Assembly: GCF_000785535.1 (NCBI RefSeq)
Contig: NZ_CP007595.1
Location: 806,001 to 870,000, forward strand
Direction: 5' to 3'
From: Arthrobacter sp. PAMC 25486
GTDB taxonomy: Bacteria > Actinomycetota > Actinomycetes > Actinomycetales > Micrococcaceae
Length of the DNA: 64,000 bases
In this document: in pieces, positions 25,619 to 34,463 of the stretch
Layout of the letters: each line of letters starts with the position of its first letter
Position numbering within the stretch: the stretch's first letter is position 1
Translations under genes and position numbers: made by a program
The notes under the pieces: model-generated
What the model was told of the DNA's origin: nothing
Database searches by the model: none
Seen by the model: only the letters and a program-made list of their open reading frames with translations

Positions 25619-26412
25619 AGTACGGCCCCGCTGCGGTCCATGGCGGCCAGGCCGCTCTTGCGGCCGAGGCCGTCGAAGCCGTCGAGGCACTCGCTACCGT
25701 CCAAGCCAAAGGCCAGGGCAAGGTTTTCGGGCCGCAGCACCTCTCGGGGCGGACCGTGCAGCAGCACACGGCGCATGAGCAGGACCGCCTCGTCGGCAAG
25801 GTCCGGCAGGGCGTGCAGGTCGTGGGTGGAGACCAGGATGGTGGCGCCTTCGCCGGCCAGTTCCTTGAGCAGCGTGCTGATCGTTGCCTCCGACCGCTTG
25901 TCCACGCCCGCGAATGGTTCATCCAGCAGCAGCGTGGTGGCACCTTGCGCGATTCCCCGGGCCACGAAGGTGCGCTTCTTCTGCCCGCCGGAGAGCTGGC
26001 CGATCTGGCGCTGGGCGTAATCGTTCAACTCCACCCGCTCGAGAGCGTCAGCAACTGCCAGCCTGTCAGCCTTCTTGGGACGGCGGCCCATGCCCATGTG
26101 GCCGTAGCGGCCCATCATGACCACGTCGTGGACCGAGAGCGGGAACTGCCAATCCACGTCCTCACTTTGCGGAACGTAACTGACGACGCCGGACTTCCTC
26201 GCCTTGGCTGGTGTGCCGCCCGCGATGGTGACGGATCCGGCGTCGGGCCTCACCAGGCCCATGATGGCTTTGAACAGCGTGGACTTGCCCGAGCCGTTCA
26301 TCCCCACCAGGCCGCAGATCCGGCCCCTTTCCAGTTTCAGCGTGGCTTGTTCCAAGGCCAACACGTCCCCGTAATGCACCGTCACGGCGTTGACGTCTAT
26401 GGCGGCGGTCAT
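25615..26412 (-). CDS. Manganese/zinc ABC transporter ATP-binding protein
   Basis: A 265-residue ATPase. Walker A is GMNGSGKST (about residue 37), the Q-loop VPQSEDVDWQFP (about 77) is typical of the Mn/Zn family, the signature LSGGQKKR is at about 138, Walker B LLLDEPFAGVD is at about 158, and the H-loop is STHDLHAL. The C-terminus has a short repetitive segment (GSECLDGFDGLGRKSG). The ATG at 26412 overlaps the binding-protein stop (ATGA). Confidence 0.9.
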   Translation of the reverse strand: MTAAIDVNAVTVHYGDVLALEQATLKLERGRICGLVGMNGSGKSTLFKAIMGLVRPDAGSVTIAGGTPAKARKSGVVSYVPQSEDVDWQFPLSVHDVVMMGRYGHMGMGRRPKKADRLAVADALERVELNDYAQRQIGQLSGGQKKRTFVARGIAQGATTLLLDEPFAGVDKRSEATISTLLKELAGEGATILVSTHDLHALPDLADEAVLLMRRVLLHGPPREVLRPENLALAFGLDGSECLDGFDGLGRKSGLAAMDRSGAVL

Positions 26413-27368
26413 CGCGTGGCTCCCTGTGGGGCGCCGGTGAGCGCCTCGACGATGACGTTCGCATCGTGCCGGATCAAGTCCAAATACGTGGGTACGGGGC
26501 CATCGGCCTCGGACAGCGAGTCGACGTAGAGCGTACCGCCAAAGACTGCGTCGGTAGCCTCCACCACCCGCTCCATGGGGGCAGCGGAGACAGTGGATTC
26601 GCAAAATACTGCAGGTACCTTGTTGGTCCGGACAAATTCGATGGTGCCGGCGATTTGCTGGGGCGTGGCCTGCTGTTCTGCGTTGACGGCCCAAATGTAC
26701 TTCTCAGTGAGTCCGGCATCGCGGGCCAAGTAGGAGAAGGCGCCTTCACAGCTCACCAGGGCGCGCTGGTTCGAGGGCAGCACGGCAAGGTCCTTGACAA
26801 GGCCGTCCTGGACTTGCTGCAGGGTTGCGTTATAGGCGGCCCCGTTGCTTTCGTAGAACGCGGCGTTTGCGGGATCCAATTTTTGGAAGGCGTCCACCAT
26901 GTTGTTGACGTATATTTGTACGTTTTTGGGCGACATCCAGGCGTGCGGGTTGGGGAGATCCTTGTAGGCGTCTTCGGCGATGTTGATGGTTTCCACGCCT
27001 TCCGTCACAACGGCGTGGGGTGCCTTGACGTCCTGCACGAATTGCTCGAACCAGGCTTCAAGGCCCAAGCCGTTATCCAGGATTAGATCGGCCTTGCCAG
27101 CCTTGCGGATATCGCCGGGTGTCGGCTCGTAGCCGTGGATCTCGGCGCCGGCCTTCGTGATGGATTCGACGGTGAGCCTGTCCCCCGCCACGTTCTGGGC
27201 TATGTCGGCAAGGACCGTAAACGTTGTGAGGACGACCGGGCGGTCCTTGCCAGCGCCTTCCACGGAGGTGGAGGCCGCAGTGGTGCAGCCGGCCAGGGCA
27301 AGTGTGGCCATGCCGGCTGCCAGGGCGCGGCGGAGGGGACGAGGGTAACGGTAGGGATGAGTTGACAT
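26409..27368 (-). CDS. Manganese/zinc ABC transporter substrate-binding lipoprotein
   Basis: A 319-residue cluster A-I binding protein. The signal peptide ends in the lipobox LALAGC (about residue 28). Metal-binding candidates are IHGYEPTPGDIRK (His at the MntA/ZnuA site 1), NPHAWMSP (site 2 His), CEGAFSYLA and the late DSLSEADG (Asp ligand). Lack of a His-rich loop favours Mn over Zn. The ATG at 27368 is preceded by an MntR/DtxR-like palindrome at 27382-27397, consistent with metal repression. It is first in the operon with ATPase and permease. Confidence 0.9.
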   Translation of the reverse strand: MSTHPYRYPRPLRRALAAGMATLALAGCTTAASTSVEGAGKDRPVVLTTFTVLADIAQNVAGDRLTVESITKAGAEIHGYEPTPGDIRKAGKADLILDNGLGLEAWFEQFVQDVKAPHAVVTEGVETINIAEDAYKDLPNPHAWMSPKNVQIYVNNMVDAFQKLDPANAAFYESNGAAYNATLQQVQDGLVKDLAVLPSNQRALVSCEGAFSYLARDAGLTEKYIWAVNAEQQATPQQIAGTIEFVRTNKVPAVFCESTVSAAPMERVVEATDAVFGGTLYVDSLSEADGPVPTYLDLIRHDANVIVEALTGAPQGATR

Positions 27369-27381
27369 GCCACAACAGTAA

Positions 27382-27397
27382 TTTAGGTATGCCGAAA
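27382..27397. promoter_or_regulatory. MntR/DtxR-like metalloregulator operator
   Basis: The 16-bp imperfect palindrome TTTAGGTATGCCGAAA, 14 bp before the metal-binding-protein start, matches the TTTAGG-N4-CC(T/G)AAA style of DtxR-family sites. Six of eight half-site positions pair. Location immediately upstream of a Mn-type uptake operon supports repression by MntR. Confidence 0.6.
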
Positions 27398-27500
27398 AAA
27401 CAAAAGCCGGACGGCCGAAACCTATGGTGTCGCGGGTGGGTGGTGAGTTCTCCCATGACACCGGCCCTCGATTATTTCCGGTCTGCGACGGCGCACGACT

Positions 27501-28208
27501 CTACTCGCGGGAAGCCGCCGCCAGAGGCCTCGCCGGCACTTCTTCCCCTGCCGAACCCGGCACTTCTTCCCCTGCCGAACAATGAGCCGCAGCGCTCCGG
27601 GACACCGTGCTCCGGGCTGCCGCACGACGGGTGCGCAAGGCGCCGGCTGCCTTCTCCAGGGCAAGGCCAAACAATCCTGCCACCGCAATCGCCGCCAGCA
27701 ACGCCAACAGGGGGTGCTCGCGCATCCAGACTCCCGCCAGCGCACCGATTCCCACAGAGTAGATTCCCCACAACGTTGCGGAGAGCGCTGTCACGGCGAC
27801 GAATTTCCGTGACCGGTAGTTGCTGGCACCGGCGGTGAGATTGACGGCCACCCGGGCCACGGGGACGAACCTGGCCACTAGAATCATGGAGACTCCCCTG
27901 CTTTCAAGTTCTCTGCCGGCCTTGGCAAACGCCCTTTGCATCACCGGGCGCCGCATCCAGGCGAAACGGCTGACACCCATCCTCCGCCCGAGGACGTAGG
28001 CGAGGGTGTCGCCTAGAAAGGCTCCGACGACTGCCGCCAACAACAGTGGCCACAGTCCCGGCCCGCCTTGGGAGGCAGCCAGAGACGCCATGCCAACCAC
28101 GAGCGCTTCGCTGGGAATCGGCGGGAAGAACCCATCCACGAGACAGCAGAGTGCCACCACCACATAGCTCCACGGGTGGCCGGACACGGACAGCAGGAAC
28201 TCAATCAT
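27501..28208 (-). CDS. DedA/SNARE-associated family membrane protein
   Basis: A 235-residue membrane protein with about five membrane segments. The DedA motifs are VDGFFPPIPSEALVVGMASLAA (about residues 25-47), GAFLGDTLAYVLGRRMG (about 62-78), and ARFVPVARVAVNLTAGAS (about 112-130). DedA proteins flip undecaprenyl phosphate or support membrane homeostasis. The C-terminal tail contains a short direct repeat (SAGEEVP twice), produced by a duplicated ~21-bp DNA segment. The ATG at 28208 is the only plausible start. Confidence 0.85.
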   Translation of the reverse strand: MIEFLLSVSGHPWSYVVVALCCLVDGFFPPIPSEALVVGMASLAASQGGPGLWPLLLAAVVGAFLGDTLAYVLGRRMGVSRFAWMRRPVMQRAFAKAGRELESRGVSMILVARFVPVARVAVNLTAGASNYRSRKFVAVTALSATLWGIYSVGIGALAGVWMREHPLLALLAAIAVAGLFGLALEKAAGALRTRRAAARSTVSRSAAAHCSAGEEVPGSAGEEVPARPLAAASRE

Positions 28209-28290
28209 GGTGGCGGCTCGCAGCCGGCCGGGTCAGTGCGTGGATGTCCATGGCTCCAACGCTACGCATGCAACGGATGCACCACCATGG

Positions 28291-28323
28291 GGGAAACCCC
28301 CGGTTTTGCCCCGGGGGTTTCCC
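28291..28323 (-). terminator. Perfect 13-bp hairpin after the PHP-domain gene
   Basis: The arms GGGAAACCCCCGG (28291-28303) and CCGGGGGTTTCCC (28311-28323) enclose TTTTGCC. It lies 80 bp past the stop of the minus-strand PHP gene and upstream of dedA, so it most likely terminates the sulfatase-PHP operon. There is no T-tract. Confidence 0.65.
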
Positions 28324-28402
28324 TGAGTGTCCAAGGGCCTCGACGCCGTGGGAGCGGGGCGAAACACCGTCGTGGCAGCCGCTGTCGGGCAGCTGGGGTG
28401 GG

Positions 28403-29935
28403 TTAGTTGTTGATGAAGGTTGGTGAGCTCCAGGCGTAGTGGTCGTTGTGTTGGCGGACGCGGGCGTAGTACTGGTCGCGGGGGGCCTGGGTTCCGGTGT
28501 CGGTGTGCTCGATGGTGAGGTGGCGGGCGGTGTGGGGGACGGCGCGGTGCAGGAGCATCGCGCCGGTGAGGAAGCCGCCGAGGTACTCGGACTGTGGCCC
28601 GCGTAGGAGTTCACCGATGGTGCGGTGGACTTGCTTGCCGTTGAACGTCACGGACAGGACGGTGTTTTTGTTACCGGTGACGTGCAGGGCCATTTGTTGG
28701 GTGGCGTCGGTGAGCACGTTGGGGTTGCCGTGGGTTTCGGTGGTGAAGGAGAGGTGTTGGGCGTCTTGTTGGTCCCAGTGGGAGAAGCTGAAGCTGTCGG
28801 GTTCCGCGGCGCTGGGTTCAACGATGTCGTAGCCGTGGAAGCGCGGTTCCACGCCCTGGATGCGGCCGCCGCGGATCTCGATCTGGACGTTCCACCGGTT
28901 CAGGACACCGACTTCGCCCCAGCCGACGCTGACGGCGAGCATGCCGTCGAACTCGAAGGCATCCACGGCGGTGGGGCCGCTTTTAGCGATGACCTCGTTA
29001 TTACGCATGATTTCCACGTAGTCCACGGTGTCTCCGCCCAGGACCTCGACAGTGATTTCCCGCATCCCGGGGTTCGTATATTCGGCGCCCATGGGGTGCC
29101 CGTCGATGCTGGTAGCGAGCATGATCCGGTCCCCGGTGGCGGCGTAGGTGCGGCGGTTCTTGATCGCGTCCCAGATCCCGTCGCGGGTGAGTTCCTCGGC
29201 CCAGACCATGGCGCGGCCGTGGCCGTGGGAGCCGGGGTGCGCGCTGTGGTGGTCGGTGGAGCCGATGAACCCGAAGGTGTTGCCCAGTTCCAGGCCCCTG
29301 TCGGCCATCGAGCCGGCATCGCGCGGGCCCATGGTATGCAGGTAGTTCCGGGGCGCGTCGGCGCTTTCCCCGCAGCCATGCATCGAGACCAGCTCCACCA
29401 CCGGTGAGAGCTCGGGGTCATAGGTGTTCCAGTTGATCCCGCGCCGATCCGCACGGTAGCCGATGTGGTGCGGGATCACGAACGCTTCCAGCCCTGCCTT
29501 GCCCAGACCGCGCAGCACCTCTCGTAGTTCCTCCAGGGACTGTGCCTGGGCCGGTTCCAGCGGCCCCGTGCCCGACTTGTAGTACACGCAGTGGTCCCCG
29601 TACGTCATCGAATGCCACTCAAAGGACAGCAACGAAACGAAGGACCCGTCCACGTTGACCTCCTCAGTCAGCCGCTGCACCTCGGGCCAGTGCCCGCGCA
29701 GCCGGGCAAACCCGGCACTGTGGTAGTCACTGACATGCGCCGGCTCGCTGGGCATGTCATGCCAGGCAGCATGGCCGGTCACGGTCGCGAAGTCCAACTG
29801 CAACCGGGCGTTGCGGTAGGCGTCGGCCAGGGTGCCGTGGCCGTAGCTGATCGCGCAGTGGTTATGCAGGTCTCCGGCATAGGCGGCCATGCCGGCATAC
29901 GCGCCAAGGCCGGACTGGGGACGGATAAGAGCCAT
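28403..29935 (-). CDS. PHP-domain metal-dependent hydrolase (DUF3604-like)
   Basis: A 510-residue protein. The PHP-like metal centre is visible: GDLHNHCAISYG (about residues 21-32), DFATVTGHA (about 47), FEWHSM, VIPHHIGY (about 157-164) and GSTDHHSAHPG (about 226-236). The C-terminal ~230 residues are beta-rich and of unknown role. PHP domains cleave phosphoesters or other ester bonds with bound metals. Here it is the last gene of the sulfatase operon, so it may process the desulfated product. The ATG at 29935 has GGAG ten bases upstream. No signal peptide is present. DUF3604 is suggested from motif layout, not from a search. Confidence 0.7.
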   Translation of the reverse strand: MALIRPQSGLGAYAGMAAYAGDLHNHCAISYGHGTLADAYRNARLQLDFATVTGHAAWHDMPSEPAHVSDYHSAGFARLRGHWPEVQRLTEEVNVDGSFVSLLSFEWHSMTYGDHCVYYKSGTGPLEPAQAQSLEELREVLRGLGKAGLEAFVIPHHIGYRADRRGINWNTYDPELSPVVELVSMHGCGESADAPRNYLHTMGPRDAGSMADRGLELGNTFGFIGSTDHHSAHPGSHGHGRAMVWAEELTRDGIWDAIKNRRTYAATGDRIMLATSIDGHPMGAEYTNPGMREITVEVLGGDTVDYVEIMRNNEVIAKSGPTAVDAFEFDGMLAVSVGWGEVGVLNRWNVQIEIRGGRIQGVEPRFHGYDIVEPSAAEPDSFSFSHWDQQDAQHLSFTTETHGNPNVLTDATQQMALHVTGNKNTVLSVTFNGKQVHRTIGELLRGPQSEYLGGFLTGAMLLHRAVPHTARHLTIEHTDTGTQAPRDQYYARVRQHNDHYAWSSPTFINN

Positions 29936-30016
29936 GGTAAAAAGTCTCCAAACTAATGACATGAAGCATTGAAAAAGGGGGGCGGGCGCACAGCCCGTTC
30001 CGGGGGTGCCCGATTC

Positions 30017-31447
30017 TTAGGCGCCGACGGGGCGGGCCTGGGAGTGGTGCGGTTCATCACCGACCTCGTGCTGGCGCCGCCACAACTTCACCTGCATCTG
30101 CGCCCGCACCGAAGCATAGGCGGGGTCGTGGAACACGTTGCGTATCTCTTCCGGATCCGCCACCAGGTCATAGAGTTCCCACTCGGGATGGAACACGGCT
30201 CTGCCGGTGCCCGGCAACCCCAACCCGTCGTTGTAGAAGTAGATGATCTTGTACCGCTCGCTCCGGTACCCGTAATGGGCCGGGGCCCGGTGCTGGGCAT
30301 CATCGTTCTCAAAATAGCGGTAATACATGCCCTCCACGGGCCCGGCCACCGGCGCCTGGCGCAATTCCGGCCAAATGCTCCGGCCCTGCATCCGTTCATG
30401 ATGAGCCACCCCGGCAGCATCCAGGATCAGCTGCGCGACATCAACGTTCGTGGTGATCCCGTGGAACGTCTTCCCGGGCGCCAGGGCCGCCGGGTAGCTG
30501 AGCACGAACGGCATCCGCAACGCTTCCTCATACATGAAGCGCTTGTCGAACCAGCCATGATCACCCAGGAAAAAGCCCTGGTCCGAGGTATACATCAACA
30601 AGGTGTCCTCGAACTGCCCACTGGCCCGCAACCAGTCCGTCACCCGCCCCACATTGTCATCGACCGAGGCCACACACGCCAAATAATCCTCCATGTAACG
30701 CTGATACTTCCACACCGCCAACTCCTCAAAACTGAGCCCTTCCGGCGGTAGTTCCTTCAAATCGGCCATGTTCAAGAACTCCGCCACACCCATCGTGGCC
30801 CGCCGCGTCGCCACCGAACGTGTGGCTAAATCATCCGTGAACGTCCTCGGCACCGGAATCGGATCCTTATACATGTTCGCGTGCTTCGCATCCGGCTGCC
30901 ACGGACGATGCGGGGCCTTGTGGTTGATCAACACCACCCACGGCTCCTCCCCCTCCAACCCCTGCACCCACTCCAACGCTAAATCCGTGATGACATCCGT
31001 GGCATACCCCGGCACGGTCCGGCGCCCTGCAGGCGAGAGAAACGTCGGATCAAAATACTCCCCCTGATCAATCAACACATCCCAGTAATCAAAACCCTGC
31101 GGATCATGCCCCTCCCCCTCACCCAAATGCCACTTCCCCACCACCGCCGTACGGTAACCAGCCTCCTTCAACAAGGAAATAAACGTCGGCTGGCTGTTAT
31201 CCAACGGCGTCGACAACGTCCTCACCCCATTCACATGGCTATACGTACCCGTCAAAATCGAGGCCCGACTCGGAGAACACAACGCATTCGTGGCAAAACA
31301 ATTCGCCAACACCCACCCATTCCCCGCGATCTCATCAATCCGCGGCGTCTCATTCACCAACGACCCATACGCACCCACAGCATGCGCAGCATGATCATCA
31401 GTCAAAATCAAAACAACATTCGGCCGGCGAGCAGTCTGTAGGGGCAT
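30017..31447 (-). CDS. Cys-type sulfatase
   Basis: A 476-residue cytoplasmic sulfatase. It has the N-terminal metal motif VVLILTDDHAAHAVGAYG (residues 11-28), the formylglycine motif C57-S-P-S-R, VVGKWHLGEGEGHDPQGFDYWD, INHKAPHRPW and MYTSDQGFFLGDHGWFDKRF with the late metal ligands. It probably removes sulfate from an imported sugar or glycan fragment, because it lies between a 2-hydroxyacid dehydrogenase and a PHP gene downstream of a carbohydrate ABC transporter. It is not closely related to the sulfatase at 17.6 kb. Its DNA in the 5' half has visibly lower GC than the neighbours (many CA/AA third positions), a possible sign of transfer. Confidence 0.9.
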   Translation of the reverse strand: MPLQTARRPNVVLILTDDHAAHAVGAYGSLVNETPRIDEIAGNGWVLANCFATNALCSPSRASILTGTYSHVNGVRTLSTPLDNSQPTFISLLKEAGYRTAVVGKWHLGEGEGHDPQGFDYWDVLIDQGEYFDPTFLSPAGRRTVPGYATDVITDLALEWVQGLEGEEPWVVLINHKAPHRPWQPDAKHANMYKDPIPVPRTFTDDLATRSVATRRATMGVAEFLNMADLKELPPEGLSFEELAVWKYQRYMEDYLACVASVDDNVGRVTDWLRASGQFEDTLLMYTSDQGFFLGDHGWFDKRFMYEEALRMPFVLSYPAALAPGKTFHGITTNVDVAQLILDAAGVAHHERMQGRSIWPELRQAPVAGPVEGMYYRYFENDDAQHRAPAHYGYRSERYKIIYFYNDGLGLPGTGRAVFHPEWELYDLVADPEEIRNVFHDPAYASVRAQMQVKLWRRQHEVGDEPHHSQARPVGA

Positions 31448-31512
31448 GATGAGGTCTTCCTTGTTGAGTCCCGGGTCAGGGATGAATGAGGTGTACGGCC
31501 GTAGACGACGGG

Positions 31513-32532
31513 TCAGGCGGTCAGGTCCAGCTGCTCCGGCGGAAGCCTGAATTTCAAGGCTTCCCCGCGCGCCAGGCGGTGCGCCTCTCCCACGGTGCTC
31601 ATGGCCAAGCGCTCGAGTTCGGTTCCGAGGGATCCGGCCATGTGTGGGGTGACGAGCACGTTGGGATGGGTGAAGAGGCCGGAATCCGAGGGCAGGTCCC
31701 AGGGAGTCGTCACGTCCAGCACCGCAAACAGGTCATCCTGTTGAATTCGCTCCAAAAGTGCGGCCTGGTCGACGAGCTCTCCTCGGGCCGTGTTGATAAA
31801 CGTGGCACCCGGCTTGAAGCTGGCAATCAGTTCGGCATTGATCATGTTCAAGGTGGAAGGCAGGGACGGTGCATGCAAGCTCACGACGTCGGATGTGGCG
31901 GCAAGTTCCGCCAGCGTCACCTTCGCCGCCCCGAGGGCTGTTGCTTCGGCGTCGGACAGGAAGGGGTCTGCCACCACCACTTCAAGCTCGTACTGCCCCA
32001 GCATCCGGATCACGTGCCGGCCGATTTTAGAGGCGCCAATGACGCCGACCCGCTTGTTGTAGTTGCCAAGGTCGGGATATTCCTCCTCGGCATGGACGAT
32101 TGTGCGGAGCGTGTGGACTTTACGTCCCACCTGCAGCACACGCTTATTCGCCAGGATCACCATGGCTACCGTGTACTCAGCTACGGGGATGGCGTTGGCA
32201 TCGGCGGCCGTGCTGATCTCGACGCCGCGCTCCCAACATACCTTGTCCACATGGTTTTTCACGGTGCCGCCGGCATGCAGGATGTAGCGCAAATTCGGCG
32301 CGGCATGGAGCACTTCGTCGTTGATCATGGCGCATCCCCAGCCTGTGACCAGGGCCTGCGCTTCAGCCAGCAGGGCAAGGGAACGCTCGCTGGAGAACTC
32401 AGTCATTGGTTCACGGTTGAGCAGGGTGGCACCGGATTCAAGATAGTCCAGCACCCTGGCCGGGAAGATTCTGTGGGACACGGCCTGGGACATGGCCAGT
32501 GCCACCTTGAGGTTTTCCTCGTTGTTGCTCAC
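31513..32532 (-). CDS. D-isomer-specific 2-hydroxyacid dehydrogenase
   Basis: A 339-residue NAD(P)-dependent dehydrogenase. The NAD-binding region is YNKRVGVIGASKIGRHVIRML (about residues 150-170; GxGxxG-like with GASKIG). Catalytic features are NTARGELVDQAAL (Arg), DVTTPWDLPSDSGLFTHPNVLVTPHMAGS (Glu-equivalent position and His). It interconverts a 2-hydroxy acid and a 2-oxo acid. Start GTG 32532 overlaps the permease TGA (GTGA), so it is part of the transporter operon. The specific acid is unknown; a sugar acid derived from the imported compound is plausible. Confidence 0.85.
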   Translation of the reverse strand: MSNNEENLKVALAMSQAVSHRIFPARVLDYLESGATLLNREPMTEFSSERSLALLAEAQALVTGWGCAMINDEVLHAAPNLRYILHAGGTVKNHVDKVCWERGVEISTAADANAIPVAEYTVAMVILANKRVLQVGRKVHTLRTIVHAEEEYPDLGNYNKRVGVIGASKIGRHVIRMLGQYELEVVVADPFLSDAEATALGAAKVTLAELAATSDVVSLHAPSLPSTLNMINAELIASFKPGATFINTARGELVDQAALLERIQQDDLFAVLDVTTPWDLPSDSGLFTHPNVLVTPHMAGSLGTELERLAMSTVGEAHRLARGEALKFRLPPEQLDLTA

Positions 32533-33458
32533 TTGACACTTCCTGCGGTGAGTCCTGACTTCCAGAAGCGCTGCAACATGATGAACGCTATCAGCAGCGG
32601 AATGATGGAGAGGAAGGATCCGGTGATAACCATGGGTGCGTAGTCTGGCATGGCGACTGAGTGTCCCTGCCAGAGGGAAATGCCCACGCTGACGGGCAGC
32701 AGGTGTTGGCTCTGCAACATGACGAGGGGCAACATGAAGTTGTTCCACACACCAACAAACTGGAACAAGCCGATGGTGACGAAGCCGGGCATCATCATGG
32801 GCAGGCCGATGGAGAAGAACGAGCGGACGGGTCCGGCACCGTCAACGCGTGCCGCTTCGAGGGTTTCCATCGGAATGTAGCCGGAGCTGTACACGCGGGC
32901 CAGGTACACGCCGAAGGGGTTGCACAGGACCGGGATCAACACGGCCCACATGGTGTTGGTCAGGCCAACCTGTGACGCCAGCAGGTACATGGGCAGCACG
33001 GTGGCCGTGTTGGGAACCAGTACGCCCACAAGGACGACGCCGAAGAAGGACTCCTTCCAGCGGAAGTTGAACTTGTCGAAGGCGTAGCCGGCCATGACAG
33101 CGATCAGGCCGCCAACAACGGCGCCGAAGCCTGCGTAGGTGATGGAGTTGAGCATCCAGCGGAGGAAGACTCCGCCGTCCTGCTCGGCCACATTGGCGAT
33201 GTTTGCGAAAAGCGAGAATTTGCCGAAGCTGAACGCGTCTGTGCCGTATAGGTCCGCAGTGTCCTTGGTGGAGGCAAATAGCAGCCACAGCACTGGAATG
33301 ACCATGTAGGCGCAACCGAGGGCCAACAGGCCATTGACCGTAAACTTGCTGGCGAAGCCGCCCTCACGCTTGGAACCCTTCTGTTTCGAGGGCACATCGG
33401 GGGTGCGGTTCTTCTCGGACCGCTTCTTTTCGGGGCGATTAAGTATTTGAGTGCTCAT
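32529..33458 (-). CDS. Carbohydrate ABC transporter permease, MalG type
   Basis: A 309-residue permease with six membrane segments after a basic Lys/Arg-rich N-terminus (about 35 residues). The EAA motif facing the ATPase is MTLEAARVDGAGPVRSFFSIGLPMM-like (about residues 197-222). It belongs to CUT1 systems, which import oligosaccharides or polyols. Its ATG overlaps the TGA of the MalF-type gene. No ATPase gene lies in the operon, so a shared MsiK-like ATPase is likely used. Confidence 0.87.
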   Translation of the reverse strand: MSTQILNRPEKKRSEKNRTPDVPSKQKGSKREGGFASKFTVNGLLALGCAYMVIPVLWLLFASTKDTADLYGTDAFSFGKFSLFANIANVAEQDGGVFLRWMLNSITYAGFGAVVGGLIAVMAGYAFDKFNFRWKESFFGVVLVGVLVPNTATVLPMYLLASQVGLTNTMWAVLIPVLCNPFGVYLARVYSSGYIPMETLEAARVDGAGPVRSFFSIGLPMMMPGFVTIGLFQFVGVWNNFMLPLVMLQSQHLLPVSVGISLWQGHSVAMPDYAPMVITGSFLSIIPLLIAFIMLQRFWKSGLTAGSVK

Positions 33459-34384
33459 GATTTGTTGGCCTTGTTGCTAAATCGTGTGACAAAGAAGGAC
33501 AGGAGAGCTGCCAGCAAGGCAATGATGATGGATGCTGCCGCTGCCTGGTTGAGGTTTTGCCGGTTGAAGGCAGCATCGTAGGCCCACATGTTCGGTACCC
33601 AGGTACTAGTGATCGCCGATGTTGCCTTCGAGAGAATCATGGGTTCGCTGAACAGTTGCAGGGTGCCAATCATGGTGAAGAGCATGATGACGCTCAAGGC
33701 TGAGGTGATCAGCGGGAACTTGATGCTCAGGGAGAGCCGCAGCTCGCTGGCGCCGTCCACGCGTGCAGCCTCAAGGATTTCGCGGGGCACCGCCTGCAGT
33801 GCGGTGAACAAAATGATGACGTTGTAACCGGTCCACTCCCAGACGGCAATGTTCACAATGGAGGGCAGGACCATGGTGGCGTCCAGGAAGTTGATCTGGA
33901 TGCCGCCGGCTTCCAGGGCCTGGACCAGGGGGCTGATGCCCGGGGTGTAAAGGTAGGCCCAGATGAGTGCTGCGATGACCCCGGGGACCGCGTGCGGCAG
34001 GAAGACGAGCAACTGGAACATTTTCCGTGCCCGGGCCACGCCTGCATCCAGGAGCAGGGCGAAGACGACGGCGCCGCCCACCATGAGCGGGATGTACATG
34101 AGGCAGTATCCGACCAGGCGAAGCAAGCCGCTGATGAAGGTCTCGGACTGGAGGACTTGGACGTAATTTTCAAGTCCCACAAAGGTGGTGACTGGATCAC
34201 CGAATCCCAGTCCTGACTTCCGCTCGGTGAAGAAACTCAGATACAGCGAGTAAAACACCGGGGCGACCATGGCCACGGTAAATACGGTGAAGAAGGGGGT
34301 GAGGAACAATGCTGCGGTCCGACCGCTGTTTCCTGTGGCTGTGCGCTTGGAGCGCACGGGTGCTGCGGGTGCCTGTGTGGCCAT
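33455..34384 (-). CDS. Carbohydrate ABC transporter permease, MalF type
   Basis: A 309-residue CUT1 permease with six membrane segments. The EAA motif is EILEAARVDGASELRLSLSIKFPL (about residues 200-223, longer than quoted key residues EAARVDGA). The ATG at 34384 has AGGAGA seven bases upstream. It follows the binding-protein gene after a strong intergenic hairpin, and is translationally coupled to the MalG-type gene. Confidence 0.87.
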   Translation of the reverse strand: MATQAPAAPVRSKRTATGNSGRTAALFLTPFFTVFTVAMVAPVFYSLYLSFFTERKSGLGFGDPVTTFVGLENYVQVLQSETFISGLLRLVGYCLMYIPLMVGGAVVFALLLDAGVARARKMFQLLVFLPHAVPGVIAALIWAYLYTPGISPLVQALEAGGIQINFLDATMVLPSIVNIAVWEWTGYNVIILFTALQAVPREILEAARVDGASELRLSLSIKFPLITSALSVIMLFTMIGTLQLFSEPMILSKATSAITSTWVPNMWAYDAAFNRQNLNQAAAASIIIALLAALLSFFVTRFSNKANKS

Positions 34385-34401
34385 GCTGTTCTCCTAGAAT
34401 A

Positions 34402-34453
34402 GTGGGCCGCCCGGCCTCTGCTGTTGCTTCGAACCAGGGTCCGGGCGGCCCAC
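34402..34453 (-). promoter_or_regulatory. Intercistronic hairpin between binding-protein and permease genes
   Basis: Perfect 13-bp arms GTGGGCCGCCCGG (34402-34414) and CCGGGCGGCCCAC (34441-34453) lie between the binding-protein stop and the permease start. Such hairpins in ABC operons protect the upstream mRNA or cause partial termination, giving more binding protein than permease. Confidence 0.65.
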
Positions 34454-34463
34454 CAAATTACTG

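Noticed and set aside
17556..31447. That the two sulfatases are recent duplicates
   Set aside because: Their motif contexts (C-T-P-A-R versus C-S-P-S-R) and the sequences around them differ widely, so they belong to different subfamilies.
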